64,000 bases of DNA from Thiocapsa imhoffii (GTDB lineage Bacteria; Pseudomonadota; Gammaproteobacteria; Chromatiales; Chromatiaceae). Where the stretch lies: positions 62,001 to 126,000 of the forward strand of contig NZ_NRSD01000006.1 in the NCBI RefSeq assembly GCF_016583985.1, given 5' to 3'. The notes beneath the pieces were generated by a model. That model worked only from the letters and a program-made list of their open reading frames with translations. It had not been told where the DNA came from and searched no databases. The translations under genes were made by a program, and so were the position numbers. Positions 56,449 through 64,000 of this stretch are shown here, piece by piece (position 1 is the stretch's first letter; each line of letters begins with the position of its first letter).

Positions 56449-57047
56449 CGCCCGCCCTGCTGCGGGTCGAGGAGCTGGTCGCCGGCTACGGCAAGCCGGT
56501 CGTCGGCCCCGTCTCCCTGACGCTTGAACCCGGCGAGGTGGTCGGACTGTGGGGGGCGAACGGCAGTGGGAAATCGACTCTGCTCAACGCCATCGCCGAG
56601 CAGGCCGACATCCTCTCCGGTCGTATCCGCCGTGCCCCCGCACTGACGTTGGCCTATCAAGCACAGCACCCGGTTCGCCTCGCCACGCTGCCACTCACCG
56701 GAGCCGAGTTCCTCCGCTACGCCGACGCCTCCAGTACAGGGATGCCGGCCGCCTTGCAGCGGGGACTGCGCCGGCGCATCGATCGCCTCAGCGGAGGTGA
56801 GTACCAGCTCCTCTGCGTCTGGGCGGCGCTCGCCGGTCACGCCGAGCTCGTGCTGCTCGATGAACCGACGAACAATCTCGACCCCGAGCGCGAAACCCTG
56901 TTGGTAGAGATGCTGGCCCCCGGGCGAGCCGCGCCGGGTGTTGCGGTGAGGGCGACCCGAGCGCGGCGCGCAGTCCTGGTTGTCAGCCATACGCGCGCCT
57001 TCCTTGAACGGGTCTGCTCCCGCGTTATCGAGATCACCGGATGCTAG
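56445..57047 (+). CDS. znuC: Metal ABC transporter ATP-binding protein, ZnuC-like
   Basis: ABC ATPase of 200 residues, short for ZnuC (about 230-250). Walker A is WGANGSGKST, the signature is RLSGGEYQLL, Walker B is ELVLLDEPTNNLD and the switch His is in VVSHTRAF. A Q-loop region lies at LAYQAQHP. Between the D-loop and the switch there is an unusual Arg/Ala/Pro-rich segment (APGRAAPGVAVRATRARRAV). Start is GTG at 56445 in a GTGA overlap with znuA. An ATG at 56418 within znuA is possible but less likely. Confidence 0.85.
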   Translation: MTPALLRVEELVAGYGKPVVGPVSLTLEPGEVVGLWGANGSGKSTLLNAIAEQADILSGRIRRAPALTLAYQAQHPVRLATLPLTGAEFLRYADASSTGMPAALQRGLRRRIDRLSGGEYQLLCVWAALAGHAELVLLDEPTNNLDPERETLLVEMLAPGRAAPGVAVRATRARRAVLVVSHTRAFLERVCSRVIEITGC

Positions 57048-57838
57048 CGCTGCTGTTCGACCCCTTGTTTCGGCTCCCGCTGATCACCGGCGTCCTCATC
57101 GCCCTCTCCCTGCCCCTCATCGGTGCACTGCTGATGCTGCGGGAAGAGTGGCTGGCCGCCTTCGGACTCGCGCACCTGGCGGCCGCAAGCGCGCTGCTGG
57201 GTCTCGCGATTGGGATCCCGGCCGTCCTCGGCGGCCTCCTCGGAGCGGTTGCCGGGGGTGCCTTCAAGTTTTTGACCCAGGCGCGTGGCAACCTGGTCTA
57301 CGGCTTCATGGTCCTGCTCGGCTGGTCGGCACTCGGCCTGATCGCGGCCAATACGACCCTGGGTGCGGCACTCGGCCACGCCCTGATCGAAGGCCAACTC
57401 TATTTCGCCGGCCTCCTCGAGGTCGCCGCCGCCGCGCTACTGGCGGTGATCACGCTGATCATGCTGCCGCGCCTGATGCCAGCCCTCATCCGTGCCCGCC
57501 TCTTTCCCACGCACGAGCTGGCGAACCGCCTGCCGCGACACCGTTGGCACCTGCGTTTCGATTTACTCGCCGCGCTCGCCATGGCGATCGGGACCGCGAC
57601 CATCGGGCTCATGGGCGCCTTTGCCTTGGTTCTGGTCCCAGCCTGGATCGCCTTTCGGGTCGCCCCCGGATGGCGCTGGACGCTCGCGCTCTGCGCCTTG
57701 TGCGGTTGCGGAGGCTATCTGCTCGCCTACCTGCTGGCACTGCGGCTCGATCAGCCATTCGGACCCTTGCTGGTCGCGGTCCTCCTTGGGTTCGCCGCGC
57801 TCGCCGCTGCCGTGCCGTGCGCGAGACGCCCGCTCTGA
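57041..57838 (+). CDS. znuB: Metal ABC transporter permease, ZnuB-like
   Basis: Cluster 9 ABC permease with about eight transmembrane helices in 265 residues. The family regions around LRLPLITGVLIALSLPLIGALLMLREEW, FGLAHLAAASALLG (the ATPase-contact loop region) and GTATIGLMGAFALVLVPAWIAFR are recognisable in part. It overlaps znuC by seven bases, completing znuA-znuC-znuB. With ZnuA and ZnuC it would import zinc (or manganese) across the inner membrane. The sequence is more divergent than standard ZnuB. Confidence 0.85.
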   Translation: MLALLFDPLFRLPLITGVLIALSLPLIGALLMLREEWLAAFGLAHLAAASALLGLAIGIPAVLGGLLGAVAGGAFKFLTQARGNLVYGFMVLLGWSALGLIAANTTLGAALGHALIEGQLYFAGLLEVAAAALLAVITLIMLPRLMPALIRARLFPTHELANRLPRHRWHLRFDLLAALAMAIGTATIGLMGAFALVLVPAWIAFRVAPGWRWTLALCALCGCGGYLLAYLLALRLDQPFGPLLVAVLLGFAALAAAVPCARRPL

Positions 57839-57934
57839 AGGGGGGCGCGTCGGTGCTGATTGTCAGCCGGACCCTAGATGGCTCCGGGCCGGAGCCGGTG
57901 GAGGGCGAGTGCGCCGGCCGAGGTTGCCCACGCC

Positions 57935-58513
57935 TCAACAGCCCGCGTTCTCCGAGAGGGTCGCGAGCGTGTTTTCGATGACACCCCGGGCACGGTAGAG
58001 ACCGATCAAGGTCTTCGCATCCGTGATGGTCCCGTCATCACACCAGTCGAGGGCCTGGGCAAGTGACAACCAATGGACCTCGATCAGCTCATCCGGCTCA
58101 TGCGCGAGCGGTTTGCGCACCAAGCCCCGTGCCAGCCAGAGGGTGACGATCTCGGTGAAGACGCCGGGTGAGCTGTGCATCCGCCCGAGGTCCGTCCAAT
58201 GTTCGGCGAGCAGGCCGGCCTCCTCGGCCAACTCACGCGTCGCGCTCCCCAGCGGGGTTTCGCCCGCGTCGAGCTTTCCCGCCGGGAGTTCCCAAAGCCA
58301 TCCGTCGGCGGCATGACGGAACTGGCGCAGTAGACAGACCCGGTCTTGGTCGTCCAAGGCGACCACAGCGGCACCACCGGGATGGCGGATGATCTCCAAA
58401 TCGACCTCGCGCCCCGGCGGCTGCTCCGATGGCAGACAAACGGTCTCACGGGTAACCTCGATCACGCGTCCCTCGAAGATGGGCTCACGCTTCAGGATCC
58501 GGGCAGTGGACAT
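57935..58513 (-). CDS. nudF: NUDIX hydrolase, ADP-ribose pyrophosphatase type
   Basis: A 192-residue NUDIX enzyme. The box GKLDAGETPLGSATRELAEEAGL matches G-x5-E-x7-RE-U-xEE-x-GU. The N-terminal strand (ILKREPIFEGRVIEVTRETV) and the SSPGVFTEIVTLWLARGL region agree with ADP-ribose pyrophosphatase. It would recycle ADP-ribose to AMP and ribose-5-phosphate. ATG 58513 has GAGGAG eight bases upstream; the in-frame start at 58573 is weaker. Convergent with znuB. Confidence 0.85.
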   Translation of the reverse strand: MSTARILKREPIFEGRVIEVTRETVCLPSEQPPGREVDLEIIRHPGGAAVVALDDQDRVCLLRQFRHAADGWLWELPAGKLDAGETPLGSATRELAEEAGLLAEHWTDLGRMHSSPGVFTEIVTLWLARGLVRKPLAHEPDELIEVHWLSLAQALDWCDDGTITDAKTLIGLYRARGVIENTLATLSENAGC

Positions 58514-58737
58514 GGCAAAGCTCCTCACATAGCAGGCGGGCGGGCGCTCAGGCGTGACCGCTTCACGCGGCACGGCAGTCAGGCCGCGGTCGCCTTCTGA
58601 TCGCCGATGCCCGCGCGATCGTTTCGGTTTGGAGTGAACAGCCCGCGGGCACTAAACTGGCGAACCGAGCCGGACTTCTCCTGGACGGGGTTTTCCAAGA
58701 CAACACGACCAATCGACGACCCGAGCGGATAGCGAAC

Positions 58738-60237
58738 GTGACACAGAATACCATCCTCCTGAGCCTCACCTTCGCGGTCTATTTCCTGGTGGTCGGCCTG
58801 ATCGGCTGGTACGCCTATCAGCGCACCAAGGATCTGTCGGATTTCATCCTCGGCGGTCGGCGACTCAGCAGCGGCGTCGCCGCCCTGAGCGCGGGCGCCT
58901 CGGACATGAGCGGCTGGCTGCTGCTCGGACTACCGGGGTTCGCCTATGCCGCCGGACTGGAGTCGATCTGGCTGGCGGTGGGTCTGTTACTCGGAACCTG
59001 GGCGAATTGGCGACTGGTTGCGGCACGACTGCGCGTCTTCAGCGCGGCCTATGGCAACGCCTTGACCCTGCCAGAGTATTTTGCGCGACGCTTCGAGGAT
59101 CAGGGCGGCTGGTTGCGCGGGGTCGCCGCGTTCTTCATCCTGCTCTTCTTCCTGCTCTACACCAGCGCGGGGCTGGTCGCTGGGGGAAAACTGTTCCAGT
59201 CCGTCTTCGGGCTTCCCTATCTCTGGGCGGTCTCGATTGGGGCCCTCACCATCATGCTCTACACGGCCGTTGGTGGCTTCTTGGCCGTCTCTTGGACCGA
59301 CGTCCTCCAGGGTGTGTTGATGGCGCTGGCCCTGGTGATCGTCCCCTGGATCGCCTTTTCCCAGGTCGGTGACCCGACGCTGGCCTTCGAGGTGATCGAG
59401 GCAAGCAATCCCAACCTCCTCGACCCCTTCACCCGGGCCGATGGGACCGCGCTCGGCATCCTGGGCATCCTCTCGCTCGCGGCTTGGGGTCTCGGTTATT
59501 TCGGTCAGCCTCACATCCTCGCCCGCTTCCAAGCCATCGCCTCGGCACGTCAGGTCCCGCTGGCCCGCTGGATCGCGGTGAGCTGGGTCGCCGTCACGCT
59601 CACGGGCGCGACGCTCACGGGGCTGGCCGGCATCCTGATCATCGAACAACCGCTGACAGCCGAGGCCCGCGAGACGGTCTTCATCCTGATGGTTGATGTG
59701 CTGTTCCATCCGCTGGTCGCCGGCTTCCTGCTGGCCGCGATCCTGGCGGCCATCATGAGCACCGCGGACTCACAACTCCTGGTCTCCTCATCAACCTTCA
59801 CCGAGGATCTCTATCGCACGGTGCTGCGTCGCCAGGCTGGAACACGTGAGTTGGTGGCCGTCGGGCGCCTCTCCGTCCTGATTGTGGCCGCCGCGGCCTT
59901 TTGGTTCGCCATGGACCCCGAGGCCATGGTGCTCGACCTGGTCGCCTATGCCTGGGCCGGTTTCGGTGCGGCCTTTGGACCGGCTTTGGTCCTGTCACTC
60001 TACTGGCCGCGAATGACTGGACTGGGTGCGCTCGCCGGGATCACGATCGGCGGTTTGACCGTTCTGGGCTGGCGTCAACTCGATGGCGGACTCTTTGATC
60101 TCTACGAGATCGTCCCTGGAATACTCTTCTCGACCCTCGCCATCATCCTGATCAGCCGCCGCGATCAAGCTCATCACAGCCGCTTGAGCGCGCGGTTTAA
60201 GAAGGTCGAAAAGATGCTGCGCAAGGAACTGGCATGA
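58738..60237 (+). CDS. putP: Sodium/proline symporter PutP
   Basis: SSS-family Na+/proline symporter (499 residues, about 13 helices). Landmarks are TKDLSDFILGGRRLSSGVAALSAGASDMSGWLLLGLPG (partial), FFILLFFLLYTSAGLVAGGKLF, LYTAVGGFLAVSWTDVLQG and ILAAIMSTADSQLLVSSSTFTEDLY. The start is GTG at 58738 after a GAGCGGATAGCGAAC leader. It would take up proline as osmolyte or nutrient. The next small gene overlaps its stop by four bases. Confidence 0.95.
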   Translation: MTQNTILLSLTFAVYFLVVGLIGWYAYQRTKDLSDFILGGRRLSSGVAALSAGASDMSGWLLLGLPGFAYAAGLESIWLAVGLLLGTWANWRLVAARLRVFSAAYGNALTLPEYFARRFEDQGGWLRGVAAFFILLFFLLYTSAGLVAGGKLFQSVFGLPYLWAVSIGALTIMLYTAVGGFLAVSWTDVLQGVLMALALVIVPWIAFSQVGDPTLAFEVIEASNPNLLDPFTRADGTALGILGILSLAAWGLGYFGQPHILARFQAIASARQVPLARWIAVSWVAVTLTGATLTGLAGILIIEQPLTAEARETVFILMVDVLFHPLVAGFLLAAILAAIMSTADSQLLVSSSTFTEDLYRTVLRRQAGTRELVAVGRLSVLIVAAAAFWFAMDPEAMVLDLVAYAWAGFGAAFGPALVLSLYWPRMTGLGALAGITIGGLTVLGWRQLDGGLFDLYEIVPGILFSTLAIILISRRDQAHHSRLSARFKKVEKMLRKELA

Positions 60238-60434
60238 GACCAACCAGCGGGGACCCGAGCGACGATGAAGCAGTGCGACGTGATGGGTCGTCACGCCAGC
60301 CCCAGGAGCAGACCGAGCTCTTGATCGCCTACGGCCATGATCTCGAGCGGCTGCCGCCAACCTGTGACCTGGGGGTGAAGACCGCGCGCTTGCAGCACTG
60401 GCTCGCACAACGCGGGATTCGGTATCCCGGCTGA
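60234..60434 (+). CDS. Small hypothetical protein coupled to putP
   Basis: A 66-residue soluble protein, [19 protein letters not shown]..., with a charged, probably disordered first half and a conserved-looking second half, [37 protein letters not shown]. The ATGA overlap with putP supports real, coupled translation. I do not recognise a family. Confidence 0.5.
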   Translation: MRPTSGDPSDDEAVRRDGSSRQPQEQTELLIAYGHDLERLPPTCDLGVKTARLQHWLAQRGIRYPG

Positions 60435-60478
60435 GCGGCGCCTTGACGGATCGGGTGCGCGAACGGCCCCGTCCGTGA

Positions 60479-60496
60479 CGGTCATCGGTTTGTCAT
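60479..60496 (+). promoter_or_regulatory. PHO box-like direct repeat before phoB
   Basis: CGGTCAT (60479-60485) and TTGTCAT (60490-60496) are two seven-base units with a four-base spacer, the 11-base period of the PhoB box (CTGTCAT). A weaker third unit, TGGCCAT, follows at 60501-60507. It lies about 87-104 bases upstream of the phoB start, so autoregulation is likely. Confidence 0.6.
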
Positions 60497-60582
60497 CGGT
60501 TGGCCATAACATAGCGCCAAACGGAAACGGTCGTGGCGCATCGGGCGGCCCCGACCATCCACTGAGGTACGGGCAAACAACC

Positions 60583-61269
60583 ATGACGACCATCCTCGTT
60601 GTCGATGACGAGCCAGACATCCGTGAACTCATTCGTTTCGCGCTCGAAGGCGCGGGGCATCGTGTACTCGAAGCAGGCCATGCCGATGAGGCCCGGCGCC
60701 TGCTGGGCAGCGACAGCCCGGATCTGATCCTGCTCGACTGGATGCTCCCGGGCCGCTCCGGTCTCGAGTTGGCTCAGCAACTGAAGCAGAATCCCAAGAC
60801 TCGCACCGTGCCCATCATCATGGTGAGTGCGCGTGGTGAAGAGGATGACCGCATCAAGGGGCTCGAGACCGGCGCGGATGATTACATCGCCAAGCCCTTC
60901 TCACCGCGCGAGCTGGTGGCCCGTGTCAAGGCGGTGTTGCGGCGGGCGCGTCCCGATGATCTCGCCGACGACATCGAAATCGGGGGGCTGCGCATCGACC
61001 ATATCAGTCATCGCGTGACCGCGTCGGGCCGCCCCATCGAGATCGCACCGACCGAGTATCGCCTCTTACACTTTTTCATGACTCATGCCGACCGCGCCTT
61101 CAGTCGTTCGCAACTGCTCGACCACGTGTGGGGGGATCAGGTGTACGTCGAGGAACGAACGGTGGATGTGCACGTTCGGCGATTGCGCAAATCACTGGAG
61201 CCGTCTGGTCACGACCGACTGCTGCAGACGGTGCGTGGTGTTGGCTACCGTTTCTCGGACAAAACCTGA
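60583..61269 (+). CDS. phoB: Phosphate regulon response regulator PhoB
   Basis: OmpR/PhoB-family activator (228 residues) of phosphate-starvation genes. The receiver has the acidic pocket VVDDEPD, the phospho-acceptor Asp in [13 protein letters not shown] and Lys in [11 protein letters not shown]. The winged-helix DNA-binding domain has [40 protein letters not shown] and [10 protein letters not shown] (pieces). ATG 60583 matches the family N-terminus. phoR follows within 40 bases, and a PHO-box-like repeat precedes. Confidence 0.95.
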   Translation: MTTILVVDDEPDIRELIRFALEGAGHRVLEAGHADEARRLLGSDSPDLILLDWMLPGRSGLELAQQLKQNPKTRTVPIIMVSARGEEDDRIKGLETGADDYIAKPFSPRELVARVKAVLRRARPDDLADDIEIGGLRIDHISHRVTASGRPIEIAPTEYRLLHFFMTHADRAFSRSQLLDHVWGDQVYVEERTVDVHVRRLRKSLEPSGHDRLLQTVRGVGYRFSDKT

Positions 61270-61307
61270 CAGGCTTGGCCAGTCAATCATACAGCCGCGG
61301 CGGGTCT

Positions 61308-62675
61308 TTGCACGGCGCATTCCGCGAGGAAATCGCGCTCTTGGCGATCACACTTGGCTTGGCCATTGGGCTGGGACTGCTGTTCGCACATGGATCTTGG
61401 TTCGCGCTTGCCCTCATCTTGGCCTATCTGCTGCGCCATCTCTATCGCCTCGCGCATCTCACCCTGCTCATCCAGCGCCACCATCGCCTCGCCCCGCCCT
61501 TTCCGAGCGGTCTCTGGGGCGAAATCTATCGCGCCATCGCGCAATACCAGCAACGTGGTCGACGCGGACGCAAGCGCCAGATTCGCTTCACCCGGCGCTT
61601 TCGCGAGGCCGCCAATGCCGTTCCAGACGGATTGGTGATCCTCGACAAACAACATCGGATCGACTGGGCCAATCCAGCCGCGGCTGAACTGATGAACATC
61701 CACTGGCCCGCGGACGATGGCCGGGCGATCCTCGCGATCCTGCCGGACACCGACCTGAAGCAATTCATCGACACCGGTGACTATCACAAGCCCATGGATT
61801 TCGCGCCGGCACACGATCGCGCCCTGATGCTCTCGTTGCGGATCACGCCATTCGGAGAGCGCAAGCGACAACGTCTGCTGGTCGCGCGCGACATCACTAA
61901 AATCTACCATTTGAACGTGATCCGACGTGATTTTGTCGCCAATGTCTCCCATGAGCTGCGCACCCCGCTCACCGTCATCGCCGGCTTCCTGGAGAATCTC
62001 GTCGAGGCGCCCGCGACCCCTCTCCCACACCGTCGCCCCCTGTCGTTGATGCAGCATCAGGCCAGCCGGATGACCTCCATCATCGACGATCTCTTGACCC
62101 TCTCCCGTCTCGAGATGCAAGAGCGCCCGGAGCGGCTCGAACCGATCGACATCCCTGATGAGCTGACACTGACGCTGCAAGACGCCCAGGCCCTGAGCCA
62201 GGGTCGCCATCATTTCGTCACCGAGATCGACGAGGATCTGCTGCTGTTCGGCAATCAACCCGAATTGCGCAGCGCCTTCTCCAATCTGATCTTCAATGCG
62301 GTCAAACACACCCCGGAGGGAACCGAAATCCGGGTGTCCTGGAAACGCACACCCGATGGGCCCGAACTCTGTGTCCGCGATCGTGGCCAGGGGATCGAAC
62401 CGGAATTCCTCCCCCGACTGACCGAGCGTTTCTTTCGCGTGGACAAAGCCCGCTCGCGCGAATCAGGTGGAACCGGGCTGGGTCTCGCCATCGTGAAGCA
62501 CATCATGAATCGTCATGATGCCCGGTTGCTGATCTGGAGCGAGGTCGGTGAAGGCACGGCCTTCACCTGTGTCTTTGCGGGCAACCGCGCCCTCACCCGC
62601 CCCCTCGGGGCCAATGATCCAGCACCCATCAGCCGAATGGTCCCGCGAGGGATAAACAAGGCCGCGTCAGGATAG
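61308..62675 (+). CDS. phoR: Phosphate regulon sensor kinase PhoR
   Basis: Membrane histidine kinase partner of PhoB. A short hydrophobic N-terminal hairpin (LLAITLGLAIGLGLLFAHGSWFALALILAYLL, given as two helices) precedes a PAS domain (AVPDGLVILDKQHRIDWANPAA), then the H box FVANVSHELRTPLTVIAGFLE, N box NLIFNAVKHTPEG and G boxes CVRDRGQGIEPE and GGTGLGLAIV. About 455 residues from TTG 61308; the exact start is uncertain because no ATG or GTG follows phoB closely, and TTG 61275 is also in frame. The C-terminal 25 residues are unconserved. Confidence 0.9.
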   Translation: MHGAFREEIALLAITLGLAIGLGLLFAHGSWFALALILAYLLRHLYRLAHLTLLIQRHHRLAPPFPSGLWGEIYRAIAQYQQRGRRGRKRQIRFTRRFREAANAVPDGLVILDKQHRIDWANPAAAELMNIHWPADDGRAILAILPDTDLKQFIDTGDYHKPMDFAPAHDRALMLSLRITPFGERKRQRLLVARDITKIYHLNVIRRDFVANVSHELRTPLTVIAGFLENLVEAPATPLPHRRPLSLMQHQASRMTSIIDDLLTLSRLEMQERPERLEPIDIPDELTLTLQDAQALSQGRHHFVTEIDEDLLLFGNQPELRSAFSNLIFNAVKHTPEGTEIRVSWKRTPDGPELCVRDRGQGIEPEFLPRLTERFFRVDKARSRESGGTGLGLAIVKHIMNRHDARLLIWSEVGEGTAFTCVFAGNRALTRPLGANDPAPISRMVPRGINKAASG

Positions 62676-62828
62676 AGCGGATCGACCGCACGGTTGCAGC
62701 GCGGTGTGGGAACAGGCGAGTGGATCCGTGGGGGGTGGCGACTGCGGCCGCTCAATCACCTGGAGACCGACCGAGCGGTGCGGGTGCCGGCGGCGTCCGC
62801 TCGATGCGATCTGATCAGTGAGGCGGGA

Positions 62829-63170
62829 TCAGCGTGAGGACGCGACGAGCGGAATGGGATCGTCCGCCAAGTCCTCGCGCTCATTCTGGAACGCGTGATT
62901 GACACGATCGCGCAACTCCTTGCCCGGTTTGAAGTGCGGGACGTGTTTGCCGGCCAAGGCCACAGCATCACCTGTCTTAGGGTTACGCCCGATACGGGGC
63001 GGACGATAGTGCAAGGAGAAACTGCCGAAACCTCGGATTTCGATCCGTTCCCCCGTGGCCAGCGAACTGCTCATCCGCTCCAGGATCTTGCGCACGGCTT
63101 CCTCGACATCCTTGTAGGGGAGATGGTCCTGTGCCGCGGCCAGGACCTCGATCAGCTCTGATTTCGTCAT
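62829..63170 (-). CDS. ihfB: Integration host factor beta subunit
   Basis: DNA-bending HU-family protein, heterodimer partner of Ihf[60 protein letters not shown] (pieces) and [14 protein letters not shown] agree with IhfB. Length 113 against about 94 in E. coli: a 19-residue acidic/polar tail ([18 protein letters not shown]) extends the C-terminus. ATG 63170 follows TGGAGTC. The rpsA-ihfB order is conserved in gammaproteobacteria. Confidence 0.95.
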   Translation of the reverse strand: MTKSELIEVLAAAQDHLPYKDVEEAVRKILERMSSSLATGERIEIRGFGSFSLHYRPPRIGRNPKTGDAVALAGKHVPHFKPGKELRDRVNHAFQNEREDLADDPIPLVASSR

Positions 63171-63189
63171 GGTATCGACTCCAGGAGAA

Positions 63190-63217
63190 ACAAGGCGGGG
63201 CCACCACCGCGGCCCCG
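63190..63217 (-). terminator. Hairpin between rpsA and ihfB
   Basis: CGGGGCC (63196-63202) pairs with GGCCCCG (63211-63217) over an eight-base loop; on the minus strand it is followed by CCTTGTTT. It lies 40 bases past the rpsA stop, so it could terminate or attenuate transcription before ihfB. Confidence 0.5.
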
Positions 63218-63257
63218 TTTCATAGACAGACGTCACACAACAACCAACACGTCAGGA

Positions 63258-64000
63258 TCAGTTCCCGCGTTGTGCTTCTTCCATCTGCTCCTTGAGGAGA
63301 TCACCAAGCGTGGTCGCGGTGGACGCATCACGAGAGTAACCCTTGATCGCGGCCTGCTCCTCTTCGACGTCCTTAGCCTTCATGGACAGCGAAATAGTCC
63401 GATTTTTGCGATCGACGCCGAGGAACTTGGCCTCGACCTCTTCCCCGGGCTTGAGCACCGAGCGCGCATCCTCGATGCGATCGCGGGAAATCTCGGAGGC
63501 ACGCAAGTAACCTTCGACGCCATCGGCCAGAGCAATGGTTGCGCCCTTCGGATCGACCTCGATCACGGTTCCCGTGACCACGCTGCCCTTCTCGTGCAAG
63601 GCCACGAAGCTGGAGAAGGGATCCTTGTCCAACTGCTTCACACCCAGTGAGATCCGCTCCCGCTCGGGATCGACGGAGAGCACCACGGTTTCGAGTTCAT
63701 CGCCCTTCTTATAGCGACGCAGTGCCTGCTCGCCCGATTCATCCCAGGAGATGTCGGACAGATGCACCAGTCCATCGATGCCGCCATCGAGTCCGATGAA
63801 GATGCCGAAGTCGGTGATCGACTTGATCTTCCCGGAGACATGGTCGCCCTTCTTATGGGTGGCGGCGAACTCATCCCAGGGGTTCATGGCGCACTGCTTG
63901 ATGCCGAGCGAGATGCGGCGCCGCTCCTCGTCGATATCCAGCACCATGACCTCGACCTCGTCACCGAGGGCGACCACCTTGCTCGGATGGATGTTCTTGT
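63258..64000 (-). CDS. rpsA: 30S ribosomal protein S1 (C-terminal part, truncated by window)
   Basis: Essential mRNA-binding protein of the small subunit. The visible 247 residues contain the last S1 (OB-fold) domains: [35 protein letters not shown] and [32 protein letters not shown] (landmarks). The reading frame stays open to base 64000 ([15 protein letters not shown]), so the first two-thirds lies beyond the edge. It ends with [10 protein letters not shown] and is followed by ihfB. Confidence 0.97.
   Translation of the reverse strand, partial: KNIHPSKVVALGDEVEVMVLDIDEERRRISLGIKQCAMNPWDEFAATHKKGDHVSGKIKSITDFGIFIGLDGGIDGLVHLSDISWDESGEQALRRYKKGDELETVVLSVDPERERISLGVKQLDKDPFSSFVALHEKGSVVTGTVIEVDPKGATIALADGVEGYLRASEISRDRIEDARSVLKPGEEVEAKFLGVDRKNRTISLSMKAKDVEEEQAAIKGYSRDASTATTLGDLLKEQMEEAQRGN

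Overview
The window is about 64 kb of GC-rich, densely coded chromosome from a sulfur-oxidising or phototrophic gammaproteobacterium, most likely Chromatiaceae or a close relative. Evidence is the gammaproteobacterial gene order (rpsA-ihfB; lepA-lepB-DUF4845-rnc-era-recO-pdxJ; hda/purM/purN; hslO; phoB-phoR) combined with a complete alpha-carboxysome locus with form IA RuBisCO. No photosynthesis or sulfur-oxidation genes fall inside the window, so the lineage is inferred. No insertion sequence, prophage or CRISPR array was seen.

Layout. 0-9.4 kb: truncated hda, a CDP-alcohol phosphatidyltransferase, purMN, small conserved proteins, a metallophosphoesterase, hslO, a CNT nucleoside transporter and tRNA-Met. 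9.6-13.7 kb: a secreted seven-repeat RCC1 propeller protein and a Wzz/GumC-type polysaccharide co-polymerase. 14-19.3 kb (minus strand): a GlgC-like protein that has lost key catalytic residues, an endonuclease III-like protein, the carboxysome shell protein csoS1D, a methyltransferase, crcB, DUF190 and serS. 19.4-27.3 kb (minus): pdxJ, recO, era, rnc, DUF4845, lepB, lepA and an AI-2E family permease. 27.7-31.1 kb: assorted small genes, tsaC and a CFA-type methyltransferase.

31.2-48.7 kb is the carbon-fixation island. A BicA-type SulP bicarbonate transporter diverges from cbbL-cbbS-csoS2-csoS3-csoS4A-csoS4B-csoS1-csoS1-ferritin-like-acRAF-(small ORF)-cbbR. After the mrfB-mrfA repair pair on the other strand comes fbp (Calvin-cycle fructose-1,6-bisphosphatase). 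BicA would bring in bicarbonate, CsoSCA convert it to CO2 inside the shell, RuBisCO fix it, and CbbR regulate the set. The tandem-BMC shell protein CsoS1D lies about 16 kb away in another operon.

49-58 kb: a c-type haem DUF3365 protein, an unknown protein, an FAD oxidoreductase, CreA, an Fe(II)/2OG-type oxygenase, a DksA lacking three of four zinc ligands and, after a roughly 700-bp gap holding a Zur-box-like palindrome, a His-rich outer-membrane barrel with a znuA-znuC-znuB uptake system. Together these look like a zinc-scarcity module. 58-64 kb: a NUDIX hydrolase, putP, a small ORF, phoB-phoR behind a PHO-box-like repeat, ihfB and the 3' part of rpsA (truncated by the window edge).

Coordinates of translation starts were chosen from ribosome-binding sites and family N-termini. 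Where a start is GTG or TTG, or uncertain, the entry says so.
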